Assembly: GCA_013335535.1 (NCBI GenBank)
Contig: JAAXVL010000007.1
Span: 1-64,000 of the forward strand
Reading direction: 5' to 3'
DNA length: 64,000 bases
Origin: Azonexaceae bacterium
GTDB taxonomy: Bacteria; Pseudomonadota; Gammaproteobacteria; Burkholderiales; Rhodocyclaceae
Part shown: piece by piece, positions 1 through 7,780 of the stretch
Layout of the letters: the number at the start of each line of letters is the position of its first letter
How positions within the stretch are numbered: position 1 is the stretch's first letter
The notes under the pieces: generated by a model
The model's database searches: none
Seen by the model: only the letters and a program-made list of their open reading frames with translations
Told to the model about the DNA's origin: nothing
Position numbers and translations under genes: made by a program

Positions 1-617
1 ACCTCGCCCGGCTCGGCCAGGCGATAGAGGACGCGGCCGGCAATCGGCGCTTTGAGAGATGTGTCGTTGAGCGTCACGCGCAGGCTTTCTGCCTTGGCCA
101 TCGCCGCCGCCACGCCGGCATCGGCCTCGCCGACCTTACCGCGCGCCTGCGCCATGCCGGCCATCGCGCCTTCCATGCCGGTCTGATCGGTATCCAGCTT
201 GTTGCGCGAAATGAAGCCGCGGCCGACCAGTTCTTCGGAACGCTTGAGCGTCTTGCCAGCCAGCGACACTTCAGACTGCGACTTGCGCACGCCAGCCCGC
301 GATTGATCGACCGCCCGCTGGGCCTGCAGAATCTGCGCTTCGGCAGCCTGCAACTGGGCGCGCAGATCGTCGGCATCAAGCCGGGCGACAATTGCCCCGG
401 CTTCGACATAATCGCCCTCGCGCGGGCCGAGTTCGGCCAGTCGCCCGGCGATCTTGGTCGCCACATCGACCTCGGTGGCCTCCAGCCGCCCGTTGCCGGA
501 GGCAAAGCCCGCCGGCAAGCCGGCCTGACGCTGCTGGTAGAGGTAAAAGCCGGTTGCCACGGTCAACCCGGAAAATAGGGCAAAAAGCAAAATCTTGCCA
601 AGGCGGGAACGGTTCAT
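1..617 (-). CDS. HlyD/EmrA-type periplasmic adaptor (membrane fusion protein), partial
   Basis: This is the N-terminal 205 residues of a membrane fusion protein; the C-terminus runs off the left edge. Such proteins link an inner-membrane pump (MFS or ABC) to an outer-membrane channel. A short basic N-terminus is followed by one membrane anchor (about residues 8-27). A first lipoyl half-motif follows (about 45-85), then an alanine/glutamine-rich coiled-coil hairpin (about 85-175). The returning lipoyl half starts at APIAGRVLYRLAEPGE. The ATG at 617 is the first start and lies just after a palindromic operator. The anchor is partly encoded by a copy of the dispersed repeat (555-591). The operator type resembles that of YbhG/EmrA-like systems, but the partner pump is outside the window, so the substrate is unknown. 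Confidence 0.85.
   Translation of the reverse strand, partial: MNRSRLGKILLFALFSGLTVATGFYLYQQRQAGLPAGFASGNGRLEATEVDVATKIAGRLAELGPREGDYVEAGAIVARLDADDLRAQLQAAEAQILQAQRAVDQSRAGVRKSQSEVSLAGKTLKRSEELVGRGFISRNKLDTDQTGMEGAMAGMAQARGKVGEADAGVAAAMAKAESLRVTLNDTSLKAPIAGRVLYRLAEPGE
555..591 (-). repeat. Dispersed 37-bp repeat, copy 1 (inside HlyD-type gene)
   Basis: Carries the exact core CCACGGTCAA on the plus strand, followed by A-rich tracts. About 30 of 37 positions agree with the best copy at 63155. On the coding (minus) strand the core is read as Leu-Thr-Val-Ala within the membrane anchor. Confidence 0.8.
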
Positions 618-632
618 GGTGCACCCAATAAA

Positions 633-654
633 TTACTGACTAATAAGTCATTAA
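633..654. promoter_or_regulatory. TetR-like palindromic operator
   Basis: TGACTAATAAGTCA (637-650) has perfect 5-base arms TGACT/AGTCA around AATA, and the symmetry extends imperfectly to 633-654. It lies between a -10 box and the adaptor start codon, a position suited to repression. TGACT-N4-AGTCA-type sites are typical of TetR-family regulators of efflux operons; the regulator itself is not in the window. Confidence 0.55.
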
Positions 655-662
655 GTAGTTTG

Positions 663-668
663 ATTATA
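663..668 (-). promoter_or_regulatory. -10 box of the adaptor gene promoter
   Basis: The minus strand reads TATAAT, 46 bases before the start codon and just upstream of the palindrome. No convincing -35 hexamer was found 16-18 bases further upstream. Confidence 0.5.
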
Positions 669-748
669 GGCTTCCGTATTCAATCTGCCCACCTTGGAAA
701 ATGCGTTCTTTCCCGTCTGCAGAGGAAAAGCCGGCCGGGGGTGCCAGC

Positions 749-1435
749 TCAGCGAATGACCAGACGCTCGCCTTCGCGCTGAACCGGCATGGCGAAGTCG
801 AAAATATCGGCCCGGGCAGCGAGGTCGAGATCGGCCAGCGGCAGGTTGGGCCAGGTGCCAGCCGTAAAACGCTGGCCGAAATCGGATTGCCGGACACGCT
901 GGACAAAGGCTTCCGGCGCCACCGGAGCACCGCGCAACAGGGCCTCGATGTAGTCGGCGCAGGCGATGTCCTCGTCACCGTCGCGGTCCACCCATTCGCC
1001 GGTAACGACGAAGCAGACCTCGCGGGCACCGGCCGCGCGGATCGCCTCGGCCGTTGCCGCAGCGCAGACGAGGCTGGCTGCGTAAAGACGCTGCGCATGG
1101 CGAAAACGCTGCAGGCCGCGAACGCCGGCCGCCGTGGTCATCACCACCTGTTTGCCGGCAACATCGGCCTGCATGAGCTGCGATGGTGAATTGCCGAAAT
1201 CGAAGCCGGGCACCGGATCGCCGCCCCCGACCGCGCCGATCGACACGACGTTGTCCAGTTGCCGGAACAGCGCCGTGGCATCGGCGATACGTTCGACCGG
1301 ATAGATAGCCTGCGCCCCCCGCGCCAGCATGACCGCGGCCGAGGTAAACGAGCGCAGAACGTCGATGACGACCACCGTATCGGTGACGACAGACTGGTTC
1401 TGCAAGCGGTTCAGGAAAAGGCGGGAAAACTTCAT
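749..1435 (-). CDS. 2-phosphosulfolactate phosphatase-like protein (ComB family)
   Basis: A 228-residue protein matching the ComB (2-phosphosulfolactate phosphatase) family. Support comes from VVVIDVLRSFTSAAVML near the N-terminus, FDFGNSPSQL, the TTAAGVRGLQ stretch (family pattern TTxNGTxAL), and the late acidic DGDEDIACADYIEALLRG segment. In methanogens ComB dephosphorylates 2-phospho-3-sulfolactate during coenzyme M synthesis. Many bacteria without coenzyme M carry homologues whose substrate is unclear, so only the family is called. The ATG at 1435 was chosen because homology begins there; the open frame extends further upstream. The gene follows hoxW in the same direction after 85 bases that hold two hairpins, so co-transcription with the hydrogenase genes is possible but not assured. 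Confidence 0.7.
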   Translation of the reverse strand: MKFSRLFLNRLQNQSVVTDTVVVIDVLRSFTSAAVMLARGAQAIYPVERIADATALFRQLDNVVSIGAVGGGDPVPGFDFGNSPSQLMQADVAGKQVVMTTAAGVRGLQRFRHAQRLYAASLVCAAATAEAIRAAGAREVCFVVTGEWVDRDGDEDIACADYIEALLRGAPVAPEAFVQRVRQSDFGQRFTAGTWPNLPLADLDLAARADIFDFAMPVQREGERLVIR

Positions 1436-1450
1436 GGCTGAGAATGAAGC

Positions 1451-1490
1451 GGTGCTCGGAAGCACCAGCATAACGCCAGGCCGGGCGTTA
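1451..1490 (-). other. Two tandem hairpins between hoxW and the ComB-like gene
   Basis: GGTGCT/AGCACC pair around CGGA (1451-1466), and TAACGCC/GGCGTTA pair around six bases (1471-1490). Neither is followed by a T tract on the minus strand, so they look more like processing, stabilising or pausing structures than a standard terminator. Confidence 0.5.
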
Positions 1491-1520
1491 CCGCAAAGCA
1501 ACCTCTGTCCGCAGCCGTGT

Positions 1521-2021
1521 TCAGGCGCTGACTGGAGTTGCCAGCTTCTCCCAGGCAGCCAGCGAGGGCTGGCGGCACAGATCAGAGAGCAAGCGGAAGC
1601 TTGCGTCGAGATGGTGACTCGCTGCGGACGAAAGCCCTTCGCCGAGCTCGAATTGCTCGCCGCGAATGCACAGCACGAAGGCCGGCGGTGGTTCTGCGCC
1701 TTCGGTCTGGTGATACACCTGCAACACCGCTTCGGGTGGCAGTTCGTGCGTTGTAAAGGCGGCACCGCTGGCCGGGGCGATGCGCTCGAATGTAAACGGC
1801 CCCGGCGTGTTGGCGCCGGCGTCGATGAACAGGGCGAGTTTCCGGCCCTGCAGGTCGAGGGCATGTTCGATCTGGAGCTGGAAATCCTCGATCAGCTCGA
1901 ACTGGTCGGCCAGCTTTTCATTTTCGAGCCATTTTTCCAGTTGACCGTGGCATTCCGGCCCGAGCGCGTCGTCGCCGCGGCTCGGGTTGCCGACGGCGAA
2001 GATGACGACGGGTGCTGTCAC
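1521..2021 (-). CDS. hoxW: Hydrogenase maturation endopeptidase HoxW
   Basis: A 166-residue protease of the HyaD/HupD/HoxW family that cuts the C-terminal tail from the [NiFe] large subunit after metal insertion. The N-terminus VVIFAVGNPSRGDDALGP carries the first nickel-sensing acidic motif. FQLQIEHALDL holds the central acidic/histidine region and LALFIDAGA the second acidic residue. The start codon overlaps the hoxH stop by four bases (ATGA), indicating translational coupling. Residues 24-36, just after GDDALGP, are encoded by a copy of the dispersed repeat; the CHGQLEKW wording there is unusual compared with other members. The target tail is visible at the end of HoxH. Confidence 0.88.
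   Translation of the reverse strand: MTAPVVIFAVGNPSRGDDALGPECHGQLEKWLENEKLADQFELIEDFQLQIEHALDLQGRKLALFIDAGANTPGPFTFERIAPASGAAFTTHELPPEAVLQVYHQTEGAEPPPAFVLCIRGEQFELGEGLSSAASHHLDASFRLLSDLCRQPSLAAWEKLATPVSA
1916..1952 (+). repeat. Dispersed 37-bp repeat, copy 2 (inside hoxW)
   Basis: Begins TTTCATTTT and ends with the exact core TTGACCGTGG plus CA; about 31 of 37 positions match the copy at 63155 without gaps. It is antisense to hoxW, where the core is read as His-Gly-Gln. Confidence 0.8.
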
Positions 2022-3481
2022 GAACGGCTCAGCGAATGAACGATGCGCCCTTCCGGATCGACCAGTTCGACTTCCAGCGGCATCTTGCCGAGCGCATGTG
2101 TGGCGCAGGACAGGCAGGGGTCGAAGGCGCGGATGGCGACCTCGATATGGTTGAGCAGACCTTCAGTCACTTCATGCCCATGCAGGTAGCGGCGGGCAAC
2201 GTGGCGGATGGCTTCGTTCATGGCCTGGTTGTTGTTGGTCGTCGACACGATGAGGTTGGCCATGGTGATGAGGTCGTTTTCGTCGACCTGATAGTGATGG
2301 AACAGCGTACCGCGCGGGGCCTCGATGACGCCGACGCCTTCCATCTGGCGCTCGCCCTCGACGACGAGGTCGCTGCCGAGCAGATCGTCGTCGTGCAGCA
2401 ATTCCTTGATGACCTCGGCGGCATGCAGCATCTCGATCATGCGCGTCCAGTGATAGGCCAGTGGCGCATGCATCGGCGAACCGCCGGCGTAATCGACGAA
2501 TTCCTTGCGCTCATGTTCGGCAAACGGCGTCGAAATCTGGTTGCAGTTCTGCACGCGGGCCAGCGGGCCGACCTTGTACCAGCCGTGGTCCTTGCCGAGC
2601 GACTTGAAGAACGGGAACTTCATGTAGCTCCACGGCCGGACTTCTTCCTCGATGTACTGGTTGTACTGCTGGTAATCGACGTGGTCGAAAATGATCTTGC
2701 CGTTGTCGTCGCGAGCGCGCAGCGTGCCGTGATAGAAGTCGAGATCACCGTTGTTGCCGACGATGGACATGAAATTGGAACGGAAGATGCCGAAGCTGTT
2801 GTACAGACCGGGGTCCTGCGTATGCACCTTCTGGATCAGATGAACGGCGTCGCGCGACCACTGGACGATGTGATAGATGTCCTTGAGCAATTCGTCGCGC
2901 TCGGCCACCGTCAACGCCTTGTTGACGCCGCCCGGGATGGCACCCGTGCCGTGCACGCGCTTGCCGGCCGTCACCCGGATGACTTCCTGGCCGAACTTGC
3001 GCAGCAGCACGCCGCGCTTGGCCGTTTCCGGGTGCGCCATGGCGACGCCGACGATGTTGCGCTTGGTCACGTCGCTGTCGAAGCCGAAGAGCAAATCCGG
3101 CGAGCACAGGTGGAAAAAGTGCAGCGCATGCGATTGCAGCATCTGGCCGTAGTGCATGAGCCGGCGCATCTTCTCGGCCGTTGCCGTGAGCTTTTTGGCA
3201 CCGACGATGACATCGAGCGCCTTCGAGGCAGCCAGGTGGTGCGAGACCGGGCAGATGCCGCACAGACGCTGGACCATGACCGGCACTTCCCAGTACGGCC
3301 GGCCCTGGATGAATTTCTCGAAGCCCCGGAACTCGACGATATGCAGGCGCACCTGATGCACCTTGTTCTGGTCGTCAAGCAGGATGGTCACCTTGCCGTG
3401 CCCCTCGACGCGGGAGACCGGGTCGATCGCCACGCGGCGCAGGGTTTCGGGATGTTGGGCGGTTTCCAGTTGGTAGGTCAT
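2018..3481 (-). CDS. hoxH: NAD-reducing [NiFe] hydrogenase large subunit HoxH
   Basis: A 487-residue catalytic subunit that binds the Ni-Fe(CN)2CO centre and splits or makes H2 in the cytoplasm. The N-terminal cysteine pair is in [11 protein letters not shown] (Cys74, Cys77). The C-terminal pair is in DPCLSCATH (Cys456, Cys459, His462). About 24 residues follow His462, the tail expected to be removed by HoxW. Length and motifs fit group 3d (bidirectional, NAD-linked) enzymes. It lies 13 bases after hoxY and overlaps hoxW by four bases. No hyp assembly genes are in the window, so they must be elsewhere. Confidence 0.95.
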   Translation of the reverse strand: MTYQLETAQHPETLRRVAIDPVSRVEGHGKVTILLDDQNKVHQVRLHIVEFRGFEKFIQGRPYWEVPVMVQRLCGICPVSHHLAASKALDVIVGAKKLTATAEKMRRLMHYGQMLQSHALHFFHLCSPDLLFGFDSDVTKRNIVGVAMAHPETAKRGVLLRKFGQEVIRVTAGKRVHGTGAIPGGVNKALTVAERDELLKDIYHIVQWSRDAVHLIQKVHTQDPGLYNSFGIFRSNFMSIVGNNGDLDFYHGTLRARDDNGKIIFDHVDYQQYNQYIEEEVRPWSYMKFPFFKSLGKDHGWYKVGPLARVQNCNQISTPFAEHERKEFVDYAGGSPMHAPLAYHWTRMIEMLHAAEVIKELLHDDDLLGSDLVVEGERQMEGVGVIEAPRGTLFHHYQVDENDLITMANLIVSTTNNNQAMNEAIRHVARRYLHGHEVTEGLLNHIEVAIRAFDPCLSCATHALGKMPLEVELVDPEGRIVHSLSRS

Positions 3482-3494
3482 TGCGCCACCTCTA

Positions 3495-4043
3495 TCAGTC
3501 GTAATGCATCAAGCCGTGCTCGAGCGTCGGCTCTTTTCCGGCCAGCAAATCAGTCAGCACCTTCCAGATCGCATCACCCGAGGGCGGGCAACCGGGGATG
3601 AAGTAATCGATCTTGACCACCTCATGGATCGGATGCACCTGATTGAGCGGCAGCGGCAGTTCCGGGTCGTTCGGGATCATGCCGTTGGCCAGCCCTGGGC
3701 TGGTGTGATAGACCTCCTCAAGGATGGTCGTCAGCGGCAGGTGGTTGCGTTGCGCCGGCAGGCCACCGTTGATGGCGCAGGCGCCCATGGCGATGAGGAT
3801 CTTGCAGTTCTTGCGGAATTCGCGCAGGACATGGACGTTCTCGGCATTGCACAGTCCGCCCTCGATAATGCCGATGTCGCAGTCCGGGCTGCAGGTTTTG
3901 ATGTCGGTCAGCGGCGAACGGTCGAATTCGATATGTTCGAGCAAGGTAAACAGCCGCTCGTCGATGTCTAGGAAGGACATGTGGCAGCCGAAACAGCCGG
4001 CCAGCGAGGTCGTCGCGACTTTCAGCTTTTTCTTGTCGGTCAT
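3495..4043 (-). CDS. hoxY: NAD-reducing hydrogenase small subunit HoxY
   Basis: A 182-residue small subunit carrying the proximal [4Fe-4S] cluster that passes electrons between HoxH and the diaphorase module. Cysteines are seen in LAGCFGCHMSFLD (Cys17, Cys20), in MGACAINGGLP and in FIPGCPPSGD. There is no twin-arginine signal, as expected for a cytoplasmic hydrogenase. ATG 4043 was chosen because family homology begins at MTDKKKLKVA; it is one base after the hoxU stop, although an open frame extends further upstream. Confidence 0.93.
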   Translation of the reverse strand: MTDKKKLKVATTSLAGCFGCHMSFLDIDERLFTLLEHIEFDRSPLTDIKTCSPDCDIGIIEGGLCNAENVHVLREFRKNCKILIAMGACAINGGLPAQRNHLPLTTILEEVYHTSPGLANGMIPNDPELPLPLNQVHPIHEVVKIDYFIPGCPPSGDAIWKVLTDLLAGKEPTLEHGLMHYD

Positions 4044-4044
4044 G

Positions 4045-4752
4045 TCAGCGGCCCTCCGTCGTGTCGGCCGTTTCCGAAATCGGCGCCTTGTCGAATTTGC
4101 GTTCGCCGATTGGCACAGCGAAGCCGCGACGTTTCTTGAGAATGACGCCAACCGGGCAGACCTGCGCCGCCTTGTCGTCGAGCGTGAAATCCGTGTCGGC
4201 GAGTTGCCCGGACTTGGCATTGACGATCAGATGCGTCTTGATGCCGCGCCCGGACAAGCCGAAGACGTTCTTGCCATCGACATCGCGGCTGGCCCGCACG
4301 CACAACGAGCAGAGGATGCAGCGGTTGAAATCGAGCAGCACTTCGGGATGCGAGGCATCGACCGCCCGATTCGGGAAAAAATGGTCGTAGTGCGGCGACA
4401 TCATGCCGAGATGGTAGGCCGTCGCCTGCAACTGGCAGTTGCCGCTTTTCTCGCACGACGGGCAGAAATGGTTGCCCTCGACGAAGAGCATCTGGGTAAG
4501 AGCCCGGCGTTCGGCGTTGATCTCCTCGGTCTCGCTCTCGACGACCATGCCGGGCGCCGCGCGCATCGTGCATGAAGCCGTGTGCCGGCCATTGACCTTG
4601 ACCGTGCACAGCTTGCACGAACCATGCGGCTTGAATTCCGGGTGGTAACAGAGGTGCGGGATGAAAACGCCGGCCGCGCTGGCCGCCTGGATGATGGTCT
4701 GCCCGTCGACGAAGGGAATGACCTTGCCATCAAGCGTAAAGGTGTGGCTCAT
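4045..4752 (-). CDS. hoxU: Hydrogenase diaphorase subunit HoxU
   Basis: A 235-residue iron-sulfur subunit related to the N-terminal part of NuoG. A [2Fe-2S] ferredoxin-like motif lies at LCYHPEFKPHGSCKLC. The His/Cys-ligated [4Fe-4S] motif follows at HFCPSCEKSGNCQLQ, then a ferredoxin-type cysteine cluster at CILCSLCVRASRD with the distal CPVGVI. It carries electrons between HoxF and HoxHY. The start overlaps the hoxF stop by four bases. Confidence 0.93.
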   Translation of the reverse strand: MSHTFTLDGKVIPFVDGQTIIQAASAAGVFIPHLCYHPEFKPHGSCKLCTVKVNGRHTASCTMRAAPGMVVESETEEINAERRALTQMLFVEGNHFCPSCEKSGNCQLQATAYHLGMMSPHYDHFFPNRAVDASHPEVLLDFNRCILCSLCVRASRDVDGKNVFGLSGRGIKTHLIVNAKSGQLADTDFTLDDKAAQVCPVGVILKKRRGFAVPIGERKFDKAPISETADTTEGR

Positions 4753-6647
4753 GATTGACCTCCATGTTCCGTCGCCAGGTGCGCCGCAGCATCGTCACGC
4801 CCGGTCATTTGGCGGGCAGCCGACAGTTCGCGGTCGAGATCGAAGGCTGGCGTGAAATCCTGCTGCATCATCCGTTTGTCGTAGGCCGGGCGGAACTTGG
4901 CGATGGTGTCGAGCACCGGATTGCAGGCGGTATGCCCAAGGCCGCAGTGGCTCATCGATTGCAGCAGGTTGTTGAGCTTTTCAATCTCGGCGAAGTCGTA
5001 GGGCGACCCGCTGCCGTAATGCAGCTTGTCCATGAGATTCTTGAGCAGCGACGTGCCAACCCGGCACGGCGTGCAGAAACCGCAGCTTTCATGCTGGAAG
5101 AAATGCACGTAGTTACGCGCCACTTCGAACATGTCGCGGGTCTTGTTGAAGATCGTGAAAGCGCCGGCCGTCGGGATGTCCTCGAAGCCGATGATGCGAT
5201 CGAATTCGTTCTCGGCGACGCAGATGCCGGACGGCCCGCTGACCTGCACGGCCTGCGTGTCCGTGGCGCCGCAGTCTTCGAGCACCTGACGGATGCTGAC
5301 GCCGAACGGATACTCGTAGATGCCCGGCCGCGCGCAATCGCCGGAAACTGAAATGATCTTCGTCCCGGCCGAATGTTTGGTCCCGATACCGGCGTACCAC
5401 TCGCCGCCCTTGAGCGCGATGAGCGCCGCGGCGGCGAAGGTTTCGACGTTATTGACGATGGTCGGCTGGTCAAGATAGCCGTTGGTCACCGGGAACGGCG
5501 GCCGGTTGCGCGGCGTGCCGCGCTTGCCTTCGAGCGACTCGATGAGCGCCGATTCCTCGCCGCAGACATAGGCACCGGCCCCGACGTGGATTTCGATGTC
5601 GAAATCCGCCCCCGGCAGCCCGCAGATGTCCTTGCCCAGCAGGTTTTCGCGCCGACGGTTGGCGAGCACGGCATTGAGGTGGTCGAGCAGGTAGCGGTAT
5701 TCGCCGCGCAGGTACACGAAGCCGCGCGTCGCGCCGATGGCGTAGGCCGCCACCGTCATGCCCTCGAACACCAGGTCGGGACATTTCGAGAGCAGGACGC
5801 GATCCTTGAAAGTGCCCGGCTCGCCCTCGTCGGCATTGCAGACGACGATGCGCTGGTGGCCGGCCTTGAGTTGCGCATTGCGACAGGCTTCCCACTTGAG
5901 ACCCGTGGTGAAACCGGCACCGCCGCGGCCACGCAGGTTGGCCCGCTTGATTTCGTCGAGCGTCGCGCCCGGACCGCCGATGCCGCTGGGCAGGCCTTCG
6001 CGCCAGGAGCGCATGTTCGACGAATTGAGGCCATCGCTCGGCGCCCGCGCCCGTGCGGCAAGCAGAGCTTCGCCCGGCTTGAAATCGGCGTTGAGAAGGA
6101 TGTCGGCGCGCCGGATGTTGTCTTCAATCTTGAAATAGGCCGGCGGCCATTCGGCCAGCGGCACCTTGTTGCGGATCAGTTCGGCGATTTCGTCGATGCG
6201 TTGCGCGCTCAGACCGGCAATCGCGTAGTTGTTAACCAGCATGCCCGGCCCCTGATCGCACAGGCCGGTACAGGCCGTCTTGCCGACGCTGACCAGACCG
6301 TCTTCGGACACCTTGCCGCGCTCGACCCACAGGTTGTTGCAAAGACGCTCCATGAGCGCCCGGTTGCCCTGCATGCGGTCGGTAATGTTGTCAGAAAACA
6401 ACACCCGGTATTTGCCGCGTGGCTCGGTGTAAATGAAGGAATAAAAACCGGCGACGCCTTCGATCTTGGTGCGCGGCACACCGAGCATGGCCTGCATGCG
6501 GTCGATGGCCTCCGGTGGGATCCAGTCACAGGCCTCCTGAACTTCGCGCAGGATCTGCAACATACAGGTCGGATCGCGTCGATATCGATTGATCACCCGG
6601 TCCACAACGCCGGCGATCGCCTCGGCATGCATCTCATTTAATCCCAC
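4749..6647 (-). CDS. hoxF: Hydrogenase diaphorase subunit HoxF (NuoE-NuoF fusion)
   Basis: A 632-residue NAD+-reducing subunit. Residues about 1-170 are a NuoE-like thioredoxin-fold domain. In it the first cysteine pair is replaced (FSDNITDRMQG), while the second (ACTGLCDQG) remains; this is also known for Ralstonia HoxF. The NuoF part has the FMN site [14 protein letters not shown], the nucleotide-binding GAGAYVCGEESALIESLEG, and the [4Fe-4S] motif ESCGFCTPCRVG with a later HTACNP cysteine. The start is GTG at 6647, preceded by AGGAG (6654-6658) at six bases. It is the first gene of the hoxFUYHW run. Confidence 0.93.
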   Translation of the reverse strand: MGLNEMHAEAIAGVVDRVINRYRRDPTCMLQILREVQEACDWIPPEAIDRMQAMLGVPRTKIEGVAGFYSFIYTEPRGKYRVLFSDNITDRMQGNRALMERLCNNLWVERGKVSEDGLVSVGKTACTGLCDQGPGMLVNNYAIAGLSAQRIDEIAELIRNKVPLAEWPPAYFKIEDNIRRADILLNADFKPGEALLAARARAPSDGLNSSNMRSWREGLPSGIGGPGATLDEIKRANLRGRGGAGFTTGLKWEACRNAQLKAGHQRIVVCNADEGEPGTFKDRVLLSKCPDLVFEGMTVAAYAIGATRGFVYLRGEYRYLLDHLNAVLANRRRENLLGKDICGLPGADFDIEIHVGAGAYVCGEESALIESLEGKRGTPRNRPPFPVTNGYLDQPTIVNNVETFAAAALIALKGGEWYAGIGTKHSAGTKIISVSGDCARPGIYEYPFGVSIRQVLEDCGATDTQAVQVSGPSGICVAENEFDRIIGFEDIPTAGAFTIFNKTRDMFEVARNYVHFFQHESCGFCTPCRVGTSLLKNLMDKLHYGSGSPYDFAEIEKLNNLLQSMSHCGLGHTACNPVLDTIAKFRPAYDKRMMQQDFTPAFDLDRELSAARQMTGRDDAAAHLATEHGGQS

Positions 6648-6707
6648 GACAATCTCCTGAAAATTGCCTATGACATCAAAAGACTAGCACCGGAACGTTT
6701 CGGTTTG

Positions 6708-6721
6708 TTGTCCGAGATCAA
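6708..6721. promoter_or_regulatory. Possible FNR/ANR-like site between hoxF and fabI
   Basis: TTGTCCGAGATCAA fits TTGAT-N4-ATCAA with one intact half and two mismatches in the other. It is 60 bases upstream of the hoxF start in the 222-base divergent region 6648-6869, a plausible place for oxygen control of a hydrogenase. Weak on sequence alone. Confidence 0.3.
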
Positions 6722-6758
6722 CATCCGGGTATTTGTAACACTGTGCTAAACCGGAATG

Positions 6759-6774
6759 TGCAACAATGGTGCTG
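6759..6774 (-). promoter_or_regulatory. Possible sigma-54-type promoter for hoxF
   Basis: The minus strand reads CAGCAC-N5-TTGCA, close to the sigma-54 pattern TGGCAC-N5-TTGCA but lacking the usual GG of the -24 element. It lies 112 bases before hoxF. Hydrogenase operons of Ralstonia use sigma-54, which gives modest support. Confidence 0.25.
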
Positions 6775-6869
6775 CGTCGCAACATAGATCAAGCACCATC
6801 AATCGGCGATATTCGCCCAAACATGGTGCAGCGCAATACTCCTGGACCTAACCTGGAAGGAAGAACAGC

Positions 6870-7679
6870 ATGAACACAATAAATGAACAAGCCCCCTTGG
6901 CCAGCATGAATGCCTTGTTGCCGCTGGCTGGCAAAAAAGGACTGATTACCGGTGTCGCCAACGACAAGTCGATCGCTTTTGCCGTGGCCAAGGCCATTCG
7001 GGCACTGGGCGGCGAAATCGCCCTGACCTACCAGAACGACAAGACGGCCAAGTACACGCAGCCGCTGGCCGAAGCGCTGGGTGCCAAGCTTTTCCTGAAG
7101 CTCGATGTCACCGAAGAGGGCAGCCTCGAAAAAGCCATCCAGCAATGCGGTGACGAATTCGGCGAACTCGACTTCGCCATCCACTCGATGGCCTTCTGCA
7201 ATGGCGACGACCTGCATGGCCGCGTCATCGACACCACCGAAGCCGGTTTCGACTCGGCCATGAACATTTCCTGCCACAGCTTCCTGCGCATGGCCAAGGC
7301 CATCGAGCCGCTGATGGCCCACGGCGGTTCGCTGATCACCATGTCCTACCTCGGCGCCGAGCGTGTTGTGCGCAACTACGGCGTCATGGGCATCATCAAG
7401 GCGGCGCTCGAATCAGCCGTCCGCTACATGGCCTACGACCTCGGCCCCAAGGGTATCCGTGTTTTTGCCGTGTCGCCCGGCCCGATCATGACCCGCGCTG
7501 CTTCCGGCATCGCCAATTTCAACACCCTGCTCGAAAACGATGCCGCCAAGGCACCGCTCGGCCGCACCGTGACCATTGACGAAGTCGGCGCCCTGACCGC
7601 CTTCCTGTGCACACCGGGTTCGTCCGGCATGACCGGCCAGACGATCTACGTCGACGCCGGTGCCCATATCGTGGCCTGA
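6870..7679 (+). CDS. fabI: Enoyl-ACP reductase (NADH), FabI type
   Basis: A 269-residue short-chain dehydrogenase of the FabI class, which reduces enoyl-ACP in the last step of fatty acid elongation. The N-terminal LITGVANDKSIAFAVAKAI is the FabI-type nucleotide-binding variant. The catalytic Tyr-x6-Lys is YGVMGIIK, preceded by SYLGAERVVRNYG. VSPGPIMTRAASGI follows the active site. AAGGAAG (6855-6861) precedes the ATG. It stands upstream of the MaoC-Pta fusion and ackA, a grouping that suggests acyl-CoA/acyl-phosphate metabolism, so this may be a second FabI with a special role; that is inference. Confidence 0.88.
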   Translation: MNTINEQAPLASMNALLPLAGKKGLITGVANDKSIAFAVAKAIRALGGEIALTYQNDKTAKYTQPLAEALGAKLFLKLDVTEEGSLEKAIQQCGDEFGELDFAIHSMAFCNGDDLHGRVIDTTEAGFDSAMNISCHSFLRMAKAIEPLMAHGGSLITMSYLGAERVVRNYGVMGIIKAALESAVRYMAYDLGPKGIRVFAVSPGPIMTRAASGIANFNTLLENDAAKAPLGRTVTIDEVGALTAFLCTPGSSGMTGQTIYVDAGAHIVA

Positions 7680-7696
7680 GGCCGTTTTGTAGCGAT

Positions 7697-7733
7697 TGCC
7701 ACGGTCAACCGGAAAAAAGGGCTAAATTTCAAA
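7697..7733 (-). repeat. Dispersed 37-bp repeat, copy 3 (fabI downstream)
   Basis: Starts 18 bases after the fabI stop. The plus strand reads the core CCACGGTCAA, CCGG, an A6 tract, then a second A/T-rich tract; about 32 of 37 positions match the copy at 63155. Confidence 0.85.
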
Positions 7734-7780
7734 TTGGCGGGGAAAATCCCCGCCAGCTTGAAACGAATTCGGAGAATCTG

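Noticed and set aside
4596-4612. TTGACCGTGCAC in hoxU
   Set aside because: Only eight bases of the core, without A/T tracts; it lies over codons of a conserved iron-sulfur domain.
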